From Miltoncostaea oceani (GTDB taxonomy: Bacteria > Actinomycetota > Thermoleophilia > Miltoncostaeales > Miltoncostaeaceae): a stretch of 64,000 nt of DNA. The stretch spans positions 434,001 to 498,000 of the forward strand of contig NZ_CP064357.1 in NCBI RefSeq assembly GCF_018141545.1, given 5' to 3'. Made by a program: the position numbers and the translations under genes. Shown here piece after piece: positions 17,572 through 26,503 of the stretch. Below the pieces are notes generated by a model. The model was not told the origin of the DNA and ran no database searches. It saw only the letters and a list, made by a program, of their open reading frames with translations. Each line of letters begins with the position of its first letter. Within the stretch, counting starts at the first letter, position 1.

Positions 17572-18108
17572 TCAGGTGGCGGAGATGCCGGTCCAGTCCG
17601 GTGCGCCCGAGGAGCAATCCTCACCGGGTTCCGTGCCGAGGCCCGCGAGGTTGCAGATCGCGTCGGTGTTCGTCTCACCCCAGGCGAAGGCGTACACGAG
17701 GTTGCTCGATCCGAGGCCGCCCTGCTGGTTGGTCCTCACGCAGTAGACGTTCCCGGCGCTCGAGGCGTTGCAGATGGTGATCGTCTGGTCGTCGAACTGC
17801 TCGAGGTAGAAACCACGTGGGGCGAGGGCCTGGGAGGCGGCGAGCGACACCGAGGCCTCGGGGAGGCTGTCCTGGAGCTGGAGGGCGAGCACGGCGTCGA
17901 CGGGGAAGGCGGTGCGCTCGGCCCATGAGGCCACAGCCGAGCGCATGGCGATGCTCAGTGAGCTCCGGGCCTGTGCGTTGCGCGCGGAGTCGAGGGCGCT
18001 GATGAACGAGGAGGTGCCGATCGTCGCGAGGATCGTCAGCACCCCGATGACAGTGATCAGCTCGATGATCGTCACCCCTCGGCGGCTCGCCCTCATGCGC
18101 GAGATCAT
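17572..18108 (-). CDS. Pseudopilin / type IV pilin-like protein
   Basis: 178 residues. The N-terminus is a class III signal: short basic leader, Gly11 cleavage, then VTIIELITVIGVLTILATIG with Glu at mature position 5, which prepilin peptidase processes and N-methylates. A helical stalk (ISALDSARNAQARSSLSIAMR) and a C-terminal globular part with two Cys pairs follow. A minor pilin or type II secretion-type pseudopilin is likely. No assembly ATPase, peptidase or membrane platform gene is in the window. A second pilin-like gene lies at 24185-26461. Confidence 0.85.
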   Translation of the reverse strand: MISRMRASRRGVTIIELITVIGVLTILATIGTSSFISALDSARNAQARSSLSIAMRSAVASWAERTAFPVDAVLALQLQDSLPEASVSLAASQALAPRGFYLEQFDDQTITICNASSAGNVYCVRTNQQGGLGSSNLVYAFAWGETNTDAICNLAGLGTEPGEDCSSGAPDWTGISAT

Positions 18109-18203
18109 GGAGACGCCGCCGACCGGGCGCCGCGTTCTGTCCTGCGAAGCCCCGCCATGCGAGAAGTCGGCCTAACGGCGACTGACATCCGCACCGTCGG
18201 CGG

Positions 18204-19694
18204 GTGTCAAACACCGCCTCACGATCACGTCGCGGTGCCTTCTACACGCCGGCCCTGAGTGCAGACATGCTCGCCGGCCTCCTTCGGGTCGGCGACTCGG
18301 ACCGGGTACTCGAGCCCGCCGCCGGTGACGGAGCCCTGATCGAGGCCCTCCTTGGCCGCGGGGTTCGTCCCGAGCAGATCACCGCCTGGGAGCTCGACCC
18401 GGACACGTGTGCAGAGCTCGGCCGGCGCTACCCGGGCATCACCGTCGAGCAACGAGACGCCCTGCTGAGCGTGGACCCGGCGCGGTGGCCGAGGTTCGAC
18501 CGGATCATCGCGAACCCCCCATACCTCAGCAAGCAGAGCCACTACGTCCGGGCGAACCGGGACGCCCTCCGCCGTCGCTTCAGCGCGATCGGCTCGAGCG
18601 AGACCTACGCGATGTTCCTCGACCTCTGCCTGTCGTTGCTCGCGCCCAAGGGATGCTTGGCGTTCCTGGTCTCGGACACGATCCGCACCCTTAGGAGCCA
18701 TGAACGCCTGCGCGCGAGGATCCTCGCCGACTACCGCCTCGAGGCCGTCGTCGCGATGCCGGAGCGTCTCTTCACCGGAGCGAGCGTCCGGACCTGCATG
18801 CTCAGCGTCAGCCGCGGATCCTCCGGGACCGTCCGGGTCCTCCCCCACGCCCGCACCGAGACCGATTACAGCGACCCGGCTTCCTGGGGAGAGCTCACCC
18901 AGGCGAGCCTTCGCGACCTCCCCGGCAGGCCCCTGGCGACGGTCCTGCCAACGGGCGTCGAGGCGCTTCTCCGCGAGGGGCAGCCGCTCGGCGAGCTCGC
19001 CCGCTCGCACATCGGCATGCACACCACCGACAACGCGGTGAGCCTCGCGGCTCTCGCCGGTTCGTCGATGGCAAGGACCTATGAGCGACGCCGCGAGAGC
19101 GAGGGCGGGGATCCGGCGCGCTGGCGCGTCATCGAGGCGGGCGTTGCCGCGGGCGCCGGGTGGAGGCCGTATCTGCGTCAGGGAGGCGTCCGGGACTTCG
19201 CGGCGCCCATCGAGGAGTTCGTCGACTGGTCGCCGGCGGCGCGCGCGAACTACAAGGGAGCCGGCGGTGCGCTCTTCGGTGAGCCGGGCGTCGCCGTCTC
19301 CGGAGTCGCCTCTCGGCTGTCGGCGCGGCTGATGGACGCGGGTTCGCTGTGGGACTCGAACAAGGCACTGGGTGTCGTCGCACACCGGGCCGAGGACAGG
19401 TTGCTCATTCTCGGGCTCCTGTGCTCGGACCTCTATGCCTTCATCGCCAAGGCCTTGCTGAACGACTCACCCTCGATCCAGCTGTCGGACCTGCTGAGTC
19501 TGCGGATCCCGATACACGGCCGCGAGGAGATCCGACGCGCCTGCGCCGGCTGTGTCGCCGCGGTCTCGGATCCGCCGGCCCTCGGCCGAGCTCGCGCTGA
19601 GCTCGACGAGGCCGTCTACGCCGCCGCGCGGATCACCCCCGCCGATCGCGCGGTCATCAATGGGTGGTTGGGCGCCCGGGGCATCGGGCGGTAG
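18204..19694 (+). CDS. N6-adenine DNA methyltransferase (second gamma-type, solitary)
   Basis: 496 residues from GTG 18204. An N-terminal RGAFYTP motif precedes SAM-binding LEPAAGDGALIEALL (about 33-47), acidic WELDP, and catalytic IIANPPYLSKQS (about 109-119). The layout is again gamma-class. After the catalytic domain, FLVSDTIRTL and HERLRARIL resemble other N-6 methylases, and the last ~230 residues should hold the target-recognition domain. Only 95 bases separate its start from the divergent pseudopilin gene. No restriction nuclease is adjacent. It differs from the 15289-16917 enzyme, so the two probably modify different sites. Confidence 0.85.
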   Translation: MSNTASRSRRGAFYTPALSADMLAGLLRVGDSDRVLEPAAGDGALIEALLGRGVRPEQITAWELDPDTCAELGRRYPGITVEQRDALLSVDPARWPRFDRIIANPPYLSKQSHYVRANRDALRRRFSAIGSSETYAMFLDLCLSLLAPKGCLAFLVSDTIRTLRSHERLRARILADYRLEAVVAMPERLFTGASVRTCMLSVSRGSSGTVRVLPHARTETDYSDPASWGELTQASLRDLPGRPLATVLPTGVEALLREGQPLGELARSHIGMHTTDNAVSLAALAGSSMARTYERRRESEGGDPARWRVIEAGVAAGAGWRPYLRQGGVRDFAAPIEEFVDWSPAARANYKGAGGALFGEPGVAVSGVASRLSARLMDAGSLWDSNKALGVVAHRAEDRLLILGLLCSDLYAFIAKALLNDSPSIQLSDLLSLRIPIHGREEIRRACAGCVAAVSDPPALGRARAELDEAVYAAARITPADRAVINGWLGARGIGR

Positions 19695-19968
19695 CTCCGA
19701 GGTCGGGGTGAGGGCCCCCGGGCCCATCCCATTCGAGCGTGGTCAGTGATGGTGCCCGGCGGGGACTGACCGCCGTCCCAGACTGCGGAGAGAGCGACCA
19801 CGATCAGGGCCTGCTTCCGCCCGAGTGTCTAACCACGAAGATCGGATCAGTGGCAAGGGTCGGGCGTCGGGGCGGCCCTAACCGAGGGACCAGTGGACGT
19901 AATGACCTGGGGCGTAAAGGATTGCGCCCGGCCCGCCGGGCTGTTTGCGCCCTCGAGGAGGCCTCGCA

Positions 19969-21048
19969 TTGATCTGGACCCGCACCGCTCGCCTCGGCCT
20001 CATCGCGCTCGCGGCGCTCATCGCCGCCCCCGCCGCGGCGCTCGGCGCGAACAGCATCTCGATCAGCGGACCCGCCGAGGTCAGACCGGAGGGAATCTGG
20101 CCGTTCACGGTCAACCTCGACGATGACGTCGGTGGCGTCAGGGTCGGGCTGCGCCAGCGCGCCGTCACGGTCGGCCCCTGCGGGTTGACGCCGGCCGAAC
20201 CACCGTTCGAATACGGAGACGTGCACACTCGCCTTGACGTCACCGCCGGCCCGCGGAGCTACAGCGACAGCGTCCGGTTCAATGGAAACCCCGGCCCGCG
20301 CTTTGTCTGCGCGTACGCGTTCGACATCAACAGCGGCGCTGTGGTGGCGCGCGCGAGCACTCAGGTGATGGTGCTGCCCGCCGTCGGGACGCTGTCGATC
20401 AGCGCCCCAGCCGTCGTCTCCCCTCTACTCGCCGGTACCTTCACCTTCACCCTCAGCGGAACCTTGGAGCCGGGGGCACTGCGCTACCTGTTGGCCACCA
20501 TCAGACCCTTTGACGGCACCCCCTGCGCCCGGCACCCTGCCGAGATGTACGTGTCGATCGACCCGTTCGGCGTCAGCGGGAACTTCAGCACGACCAAGAC
20601 GCTCGGCGCCAGTCCCGGTCGTCAGCTGATCTGCGCCTGGCTCGGCTTCCCGGACGGACCTGAGGGACCCACAGGTCAGGGAACTTCCTTCGACCCTTAC
20701 CCAGTCGCGGTCGCTCAGGCGGTAGTCGATGTCCAGACAACTCCCCCGGTCGCCCCCGGGCCCCGTCCGAGAGCAGCCGCGCCGAAGCTGCTGCGAGCCA
20801 CCGTCACCGGGCGGACCGTCGTTGCCCGCTACCGGGTGACGCAGCCGGGGCAGCTGACCGTCCGCCTCATCGGCCGTGGAGCCAACCGGGTGATCGCTCG
20901 CCGGTATCTGGAGACTGCCTCCACCGTGACGGTCCGCTACACCCGTTCGAGGTCGCTTCGGCCCGGCGCCTACCGGATCTCGGCGGTGTATGGGGTGTTG
21001 GATCGACGTGTCTCCCTTCCCTCCGCCCGGACGGTGCGTCTCCGCTAG
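19969..21048 (+). CDS. Secreted multi-domain beta-sandwich protein
   Basis: 359 residues from a TTG at 19969. This start is chosen because a perfect GAGGAGG Shine-Dalgarno sits 7 bases upstream, inside the longer reading frame. Signal peptide about 1-28 (IALAALIAAPAAALGA). Two related ~105-residue beta-rich halves with paired Cys (VGPCGLT...FVCAYAF and TPCARH...LICAWLGF) suggest a duplication. A Pro-rich linker follows, then a C-terminal basic beta domain (about 265-359) of the type seen in Solirubrobacterales secreted proteins. Probably an extracellular binding or structural protein. Function unknown. Confidence 0.72.
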   Translation: MIWTRTARLGLIALAALIAAPAAALGANSISISGPAEVRPEGIWPFTVNLDDDVGGVRVGLRQRAVTVGPCGLTPAEPPFEYGDVHTRLDVTAGPRSYSDSVRFNGNPGPRFVCAYAFDINSGAVVARASTQVMVLPAVGTLSISAPAVVSPLLAGTFTFTLSGTLEPGALRYLLATIRPFDGTPCARHPAEMYVSIDPFGVSGNFSTTKTLGASPGRQLICAWLGFPDGPEGPTGQGTSFDPYPVAVAQAVVDVQTTPPVAPGPRPRAAAPKLLRATVTGRTVVARYRVTQPGQLTVRLIGRGANRVIARRYLETASTVTVRYTRSRSLRPGAYRISAVYGVLDRRVSLPSARTVRLR

Positions 21049-21120
21049 ACCCCGCATGTAGCCTCCGCCAATGGACTTCAGCCCGCTTCGCGGCGCTAGC
21101 GCCCTCCCGGAGAATCAAGG

Positions 21121-21595
21121 ATGAGCACCGCCAACGCGACATGGAGCTGGGCTGCCGAGGAACTGCCGGCGGCCGACGACGACGGTTTTATCCAGGTCCC
21201 CATCGATCTCGACTTCGCGTCGGCGCTCAGCGCGGTCGTCACGGTGCGGGCCACCTTCGCCACAGCTGGCGCCCCTGAGGTCCTTCACTCGGCCGCGCTG
21301 CGCTGCGTCCTCCAGGACACTATTGCCGGCGATTCCTGGTTCCCCGTCGACACCTTCGTCATCAACGACGGAACCCCGAACGGGGCTTGTCGGGTTACCT
21401 GCCCCATGGGGACTCAGTGCCCGCCTCCTGTTCCAGCCTGTGGTTCATCGCTGGGGCGGCTTCGCTTTCAACGACTGCTCGGGAGTGCTTCCCCCCACCG
21501 GGATCGGGGACGACCTCGTCTCGAGGCCCTGTTCTGAAGATCACAGTCTGGCCGCTTCGAACATCCACGTGACGGCACTGCTCCGCACGATGTAG
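21121..21595 (+). pseudogene. Frameshifted gene, unknown function
   Basis: Coding character runs through three reading frames in turn. Frame 1 covers 21121 to about 21385 (FIQVPIDLDF, GDSWFPVDTFVINDG). A second frame runs from about 21387 to 21455 (GYLPHGDSVPASC, SLWFIAGAAS). A third runs from about 21450 to the TAG at 21595 (GFAFNDCSGVLPPTG, AASNIHVTALLRTM). Two indels would restore one ~155-residue protein. The frame-1 ORF by itself ends at 21537 with an unlike tail. Sequencing error is possible, but the adjoining 0.75 kb is also non-coding, which fits local decay. Function unknown. Confidence 0.5.
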
Positions 21596-21863
21596 ACCAA
21601 AGGCGCCGCGTCGGGGAGATGACCGTGAAAACCGGCGGGTGAGTTGGGTGCTGGCCGACACCGTCGGGAGGCCGCAGCAGAGCCGGCGGCGCCCGCGCCG
21701 CCTACGGGACGACCCGGCGCGCTGGTATCCGCGGGGCCCTGAGACCTGGGGGTGATCGCCCCGAGCCGGCGAGGGGATCGTTGAAGCGCCCCAAGAACGC
21801 TGAGAACACCTCGGGAGTCAGTCCGGCGACCTACTGCCGAACCGACTCCCGATCTACCCGGAT

Positions 21864-21893
21864 GGAGGTGGCGCCTTCGAAGGCGCGTCCTCC
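21864..21893. repeat. Palindromic hairpin
   Basis: A perfect 16-bp palindrome GCGCCTTCGAAGGCGC (21871-21886) is flanked by GGAGG (21864-21868) and CCTCC (21889-21893), giving a long stem with a short internal loop. It could be a terminator or a protein-binding site. Confidence 0.45.
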
Positions 21894-22305
21894 CATCGTT
21901 AGCTCAGACCGTCTACAGGAATAGTCCGCGTTCAGGGTCTCGATGCGGAGCGTCCCACGGACGGGATCTCGACATCCAGGCGAGTTCGCTTCTCGAACCG
22001 AACCCCACTCACCGACAGGGTCGCGATCCCAGGCCCTCTTGCTGACACCCCGATCTCCCTCCGAGGACCGAGAGGGCAGGATGCTCACCGCTTACTAGGC
22101 GGCGAGTGCGAGACGATTGTCGGCGTCTGTCCGATTGCCGGTTTTTTCACAGGGCCGCCGGCACCCTGTCCTGCGAGTCTGAGCCGTGGATGAGAGTCGA
22201 GACCGATTCACCCCCGAGCTGATCTCGAAGATAACACGGACGTCTACATGTGCACGGGTGATCTGCACTAGTCGCGGTGGGTTCGGTACCGCAGCGTCCG
22301 GGGTT

Positions 22306-22322
22306 AGCTCATAGACTGAGCT
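22306..22322. promoter_or_regulatory. Inverted repeat upstream of an HTH-like gene
   Basis: AGCTCA / TGAGCT arms separated by 5 bases, 16 bases before the Shine-Dalgarno of the next gene. It could be an operator or a leader hairpin; weak evidence. Confidence 0.3.
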
Positions 22323-22350
22323 CCTGGTGAACACAACAGGAGGTCATCCG

Positions 22351-22803
22351 ATGGCCGATCCGCCGCAGGAATCGACGGAGGCGTCGGCCGGCGAGGCAGC
22401 CGGTGCCGAGCAGGCAGGCTCGCCCACGAGGCCTGAGCGAGGTTCGGTCGGTGAGGTGATCTACGAGCGCGTCCAGGCCCTCACGAGCCAGGGGGTCTCG
22501 AAGACCGACGCGTTCAATACCGTCGCCTCCGAACAGAACCGGCGGGCCGGGACCGTGGCGGCGAACTACTACCGGGTCGCCCGCATGCGCGGGGAGGGCC
22601 GCCCGCGGAGCACGAGTGGTTCAGCCGGCGCCGGTCGTAAGGGCCAAGGCCCTCGCGCCGCGCGCGGCCGGCGCCGGGGCTCGGGCACACCGGCTGCCTT
22701 GGCCGCGCTCGAGAGCGCCCTGGGGGATCTGCGGCGTGCCATGGAGGCCGATCAGGCGAGGCTGAGCGAGCTCGAGGCCTTCAAGCAGTCGGTGACCCAG
22801 CTG
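22351..22803 (+). CDS. Small basic protein with helical head and coiled-coil tail (main body)
   Basis: The reading frame continues to its stop at 22812. The start is ATG 22351, chosen because AGGAGG lies 7 bases upstream; a GTG at 22327 in the same frame is less likely. About 153 residues: an acidic Ala/Glu/Ser-rich N-terminus, a helical block (VGEVIYERVQAL...KTDAFNTVASEQNRRAGTVA) that looks like a small DNA-binding helix-turn-helix, a Gly/Arg-rich basic linker, and a C-terminal coiled coil (ALESALGDLRRAMEADQARLSELEAF). Nucleoid- or plasmid-type DNA binding is plausible but unproven. The gene converges with the next one. Confidence 0.65.
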
Positions 22804-22841
22804 ATGCGCTGAGAGGTGGTCAGGGGCCCGGAGGGCCTGAC

Positions 22842-24020
22842 TCAGAGCCGCATCCGCCAGGTCTCGGGGACCGCTTCGAGCCCTGCGCTGGAGGCGCGGA
22901 GGTGGTCCTGGATCCGCAGCGAGGAGATGCCGTCCTCGCTGCGGATCTGCTCGATCGCCCCGCGTCGCCGGTCGACCCCCATCCGGTGGATCTCCAGGTC
23001 GCTCCAGGAGACCCTGCCCGTGGCCGCCCGGTAGCGCCCCTCGGCGCGTAGGTAGGTCCTCGGCGCGGAGCGGATCTCTTCCAGCAGCCCCTCTCCTTCG
23101 GGGAGCCGGTGCGCGGGAACGCAGGCCAGGCGCTCCCGACCGCAGCGGGGGCACCCGAGAACAACCGCGTCGCGGGTGTCGTTGGCGCTCCAGGCGGCGT
23201 CCCGGTGGTAGCAGGGGCCGGCGTCGCCGCACAGCTCCGCAACGTGGCGCACCGCCCGGGCGCCGTCGAGTTCCCCGTCCATGTCCGCGCTCTGGGAACT
23301 GGGCGCACCGTCAAGGCCGAGGACGTGCGTGGGTGGGATGTGGATCGGTTCCCCATGAGCCACCATGACCGCTCCGATCGCTCTCTCGATCAGATCACGG
23401 ACCGAGGCTGCGTGCCGGGTCGGCTTCAGGACGCAGGAGACCTCGGTCCCGATCTGCCGGCCTTCGGGTGTCACGCCGGTCGTTCGCAGGCCGAGCCGGA
23501 GATCCACGAACTCGCGGCTGATCGACCGGGGGTCGCAGATGAGGAAGTAGTCCGCCTTCCAGCCGGCCTCCCGGAGCCGGCGCCGGTGATCGATGAGGAC
23601 GGAAAGATCGCAGTTGGCCTGCACCCGCCGGCGCGTCAGGTCCAAGCTGTGAAGGCCGACCGACTCGGGTACGAGGAGCCCTCTTCGGACGGAGCGTCGA
23701 AGCTGTGAGGGGATGCTGTGTGCGACGAGCGCGTCGGGTGCCGCGCCTCTCATCGACCACATGAGGCGCTCCTCCCCGAGGCCGACAAGACGCGCCGCGA
23801 TCGGCCCGTAGGCCTCGTCATCGCGGATCGACCCGAGACGACCCGAGACCGGGTCGCCCGGGTGGAGTCTCATCCAGGCCAGCGCGCGGTCGAGGTCGGC
23901 GAAGGAGATCGGCCAGGGACCCTCGGCCATCGCACGGACCGCGGCGAGGTCGCCGCGCGCGATCGCCTCGCGCAGCGGCGCTTCATCTTCGATGCTGATG
24001 GTGATTGGTGTCTGACGCAT
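22842..24020 (-). CDS. Unknown protein with C-terminal zinc-ribbon-like module (paralogue B)
   Basis: 392 residues from ATG 24020, with GAGGAG 12 bases upstream. The C-terminal ~115 residues contain Cys-x-His...Ala-x-Trp...Cys-Pro-x-Cys, then VPAHRLPEG, Thr-Tyr-Leu and Arg-Ser-Glu-Asp-Gly, matching the module at the end of the 2231-4006 protein in order and spacing. The N-terminal part is helical and Arg-rich and is not clearly alike in the two proteins. It reads convergent with the coiled-coil gene and divergent from the pseudopilin-LamG gene (164 bases). A metal-binding nucleic-acid or protein interaction role is guessed from the Cys/His pattern alone. Confidence 0.75.
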   Translation of the reverse strand: MRQTPITISIEDEAPLREAIARGDLAAVRAMAEGPWPISFADLDRALAWMRLHPGDPVSGRLGSIRDDEAYGPIAARLVGLGEERLMWSMRGAAPDALVAHSIPSQLRRSVRRGLLVPESVGLHSLDLTRRRVQANCDLSVLIDHRRRLREAGWKADYFLICDPRSISREFVDLRLGLRTTGVTPEGRQIGTEVSCVLKPTRHAASVRDLIERAIGAVMVAHGEPIHIPPTHVLGLDGAPSSQSADMDGELDGARAVRHVAELCGDAGPCYHRDAAWSANDTRDAVVLGCPRCGRERLACVPAHRLPEGEGLLEEIRSAPRTYLRAEGRYRAATGRVSWSDLEIHRMGVDRRRGAIEQIRSEDGISSLRIQDHLRASSAGLEAVPETWRMRL

Positions 24021-24184
24021 GGTCTGCCGGCGCTCCTCACCAGTGAATGTAGGCCGGAGACTGCGAAGTGGCGCACGCAGCCCCATCCCTGCGCTCGCCC
24101 GAACGGTGGCGCCGGTGTCCGAGGTCCGTGGCGAGGGCGAAAAACGGCATCGCCTCGCGCGGCCGGGAGCATGCTGGGCAGCTG

Positions 24185-26461
24185 ATGCGGCTCCCGAACC
24201 CCATGCGCCGAGGCCTGACCCTGGTGGAGATGATCGTCGTGATCGGGATCCTCCTGACGATCTCGCTCTTCAGCATCTACTCACTGGTCGGTGATGACAA
24301 CGCGATCGAGAACCGGCGGGTCGCGACCAACCTCACGCTGGCCTACGACGCCGCCAAGCAGAACTGGGACAAGCAGTCGAGCTACGGGACGACGGCGGCG
24401 ATCATCTCGACGGTCGAGGAAGCCGAAGCCGGTCTGGACGTCTCGACCACCGGCATCCCCCAGGGGGGCGACCCCGGGCAGCTGCGGCTGTATGTGATCA
24501 ACGCCCAGCAGCTGTCGTTCTGCGCCCAGTCCCGGTCGCTCAAGTACTTCTGCCTCACCGCGGACGAGGAAGGACGCCTGCAGGCTGCGAGCTCGGGCGC
24601 CGACGCGAAGAGGCTCGGCCGCTCCTGGGGCGAGAGCATCGATGACGCCCTCTGCTTCCTGCCGCGACGCGAAGGCCCGCCCTACGCCTGCAACGACGAG
24701 CGCGGCGGCCCCAGCTGGTCGGTCGGGCAGACGGGCGAGAGCGAGAGCCCCGGAGACGTCGAAGCCCCGACGCTGACCCTCTCGGCGCCGAAGTCCACCA
24801 ACGCCGGCGCGGTCAGCGTCACCTGGGCGCTCGAGGGCCAGGTCACGCAGGCGAAGTGCGGCATCGACATCCCCGCCGGGACCACGCTCAGCGCCGACTG
24901 CGACACCTTGAGCGCCCATAGCTTCGGCGGCTCGACACCTCTGAGTGCCGGTAGCCACACGCTCTCGGTCCAGGTGAAGGGCCCGGGCGGCTCGAGCGCG
25001 CGTCGCGACATCACCTACACGCGGACCGGCGGCAGTGGGGCCGGCTCGACCGATGGGTCCTTCTACCGTCAGCTGATCCTCGCGGACAACCCCATCGCCT
25101 ACTGGCGCCTCGCGGAGACCTCCCCTGCGGAGGGCGCCAAGAACGAAGCCGACCCGACCGGGCCACGCCTCGCCTACAGCCCGGGGACGAACCTCGGCCG
25201 ACCCGGCCTGGTCTCATCGGACCCGGCGACCTCGGCGAACTTCGACGGCACCACCACCCGCGCCTACTCCCTGGCGCTCCACCCGACCCTGATCGGCGAG
25301 GACAGGAACCTCACGCTCGAGGCCTGGGTCAACCTGACGCGGCTGCCGAACCGCGGGATCATCGCGAAGATCGGCTGCGGCAACGAGAGCCAGATCGGTG
25401 AGCCCTCCTGCGGCGGCGACGGTTTCGGGTTCGGCATCGGGCGCGGCGACGGTACCGGGGCCGACGGCAACGGCGCGCACCTGACCGTCGCCCTCGAGGG
25501 AGTCCGCTGGGTTCCCTCGGGCTACTCGTTCCCGCGCGAGGGCATCTACCACGTCGCCGTCACCGTGGACTCGGCGAAGACGCTCCGCTTCTACGTCGAC
25601 GGCGAGCGCGTCGGCCAGGCCTCGGTGACGGACCTGCGCGGTTCGAGTCGCACGGTGTCGATCGGCGGCTACAACATCTCCAACTCCGGCGGCCGCTTCT
25701 TCAGCGGCGGTGTCAGCGACGTCGCCATCTACACCCGGGCGCTCGGTCCCGAGGAGATCCGCGAGCACGCTCTCGCGGGCGCGCGGGCCTCGAACGCCCC
25801 CAGTACGATCCTCGCCGACTGGAGCTTCGGCACCTCTGACGGGGCGACAGTCGCCGACACCTCGGGGAACGCGCGCACCCTCAACCTGGTGGGCAGCCCG
25901 ATCGTCCGGCCCGGCAGCGGACCCTTCGCCGGCCGACAGGTGATGCGCTTCAACGGCTCCAGCCAGTATGGGACGCTCCCCGGGGGCATCGACCTTCGCA
26001 ACCGCTCCTTCTCGATCGCGACCTGGCTGAACGCCTCCTCACTCGGGGCTCAGAGGTGCTGGTTCACCAACAGCTACGGTCTCAACACCGCTCAGGCCTA
26101 CCACAACTGCACGCGGGCCAGCAACGGAATCACGACAGCCTTCTACGGGGAGGACCTCGACACCGTCGGGGGAGTGTTCGCGGACGCCAACTGGCATCAC
26201 GTGGTCATGGTCTATGACAAGGCTGCCGACCGCTCGCGGATCTACATGGACGGTGAGGAGATCCCCGCCAGCCACTATCTCGGGGGCACCAACCCGAACG
26301 CCGGGCCACTGACAGGCGGTGGAGCAGCGACCCTCGAGGTGGCACGCGCCGCACTCTCCAACAGCAACCACTGGGCTGGCGACATCGCCCAGCTGACCGT
26401 CTACGGGGAGCCGCTGAACGCATCGAAGGTGCGGGCCCTCTACCGCGACATCGCCGGCTGA
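24185..26461 (+). CDS. Pseudopilin fused to two LamG (concanavalin-like) domains
   Basis: 758 residues from ATG 24185. A class III prepilin signal, MRRGLTLVEMIVVIGIL, gives Gly10 cleavage and Glu at mature position 5, then a long helical stalk (about 27-45) as in type IV pilins. After ~150 residues of pilin-like globular part with Cys pairs and an Ig-like segment (about 200-285), two concanavalin A-like/LamG jelly rolls follow: about 295-530 (AYWRLAE...LEAWVNL...FYVDGE...DVAIYTRAL) and about 545-757 (ADWSFGTSDG...ATWLNAS...RIYMDGE...QLTVYGEPL). LamG domains bind glycans or proteins, so this could be a large minor pilin carrying an adhesive tip. No pilus assembly genes are nearby. Confidence 0.82.
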   Translation: MRLPNPMRRGLTLVEMIVVIGILLTISLFSIYSLVGDDNAIENRRVATNLTLAYDAAKQNWDKQSSYGTTAAIISTVEEAEAGLDVSTTGIPQGGDPGQLRLYVINAQQLSFCAQSRSLKYFCLTADEEGRLQAASSGADAKRLGRSWGESIDDALCFLPRREGPPYACNDERGGPSWSVGQTGESESPGDVEAPTLTLSAPKSTNAGAVSVTWALEGQVTQAKCGIDIPAGTTLSADCDTLSAHSFGGSTPLSAGSHTLSVQVKGPGGSSARRDITYTRTGGSGAGSTDGSFYRQLILADNPIAYWRLAETSPAEGAKNEADPTGPRLAYSPGTNLGRPGLVSSDPATSANFDGTTTRAYSLALHPTLIGEDRNLTLEAWVNLTRLPNRGIIAKIGCGNESQIGEPSCGGDGFGFGIGRGDGTGADGNGAHLTVALEGVRWVPSGYSFPREGIYHVAVTVDSAKTLRFYVDGERVGQASVTDLRGSSRTVSIGGYNISNSGGRFFSGGVSDVAIYTRALGPEEIREHALAGARASNAPSTILADWSFGTSDGATVADTSGNARTLNLVGSPIVRPGSGPFAGRQVMRFNGSSQYGTLPGGIDLRNRSFSIATWLNASSLGAQRCWFTNSYGLNTAQAYHNCTRASNGITTAFYGEDLDTVGGVFADANWHHVVMVYDKAADRSRIYMDGEEIPASHYLGGTNPNAGPLTGGGAATLEVARAALSNSNHWAGDIAQLTVYGEPLNASKVRALYRDIAG

Positions 26462-26503
26462 GGAATCCCGGCCGGCGCCGGGAGCTCGGCTAAGGTCTCA
26501 GAG

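Larger units (their letters stand above)
21596..22350. other. 0.75-kb non-coding region
   Basis: No frame shows sustained GC-rich third positions here, and base composition is less GC-rich than in neighbouring genes. The only structures noted are the palindromic hairpin at 21864-21893 and the inverted repeat at 22306-22322. It may be gene remnants continuing the decay seen in the frameshifted gene upstream. Confidence 0.5.

Noticed and set aside
15289-19694. BREX, DISARM or type I R-M system
   Set aside because: No BrxC/DrmAB-type ATPase, specificity subunit or HsdR is adjacent; the genes between are thymidine kinase and a pilin.
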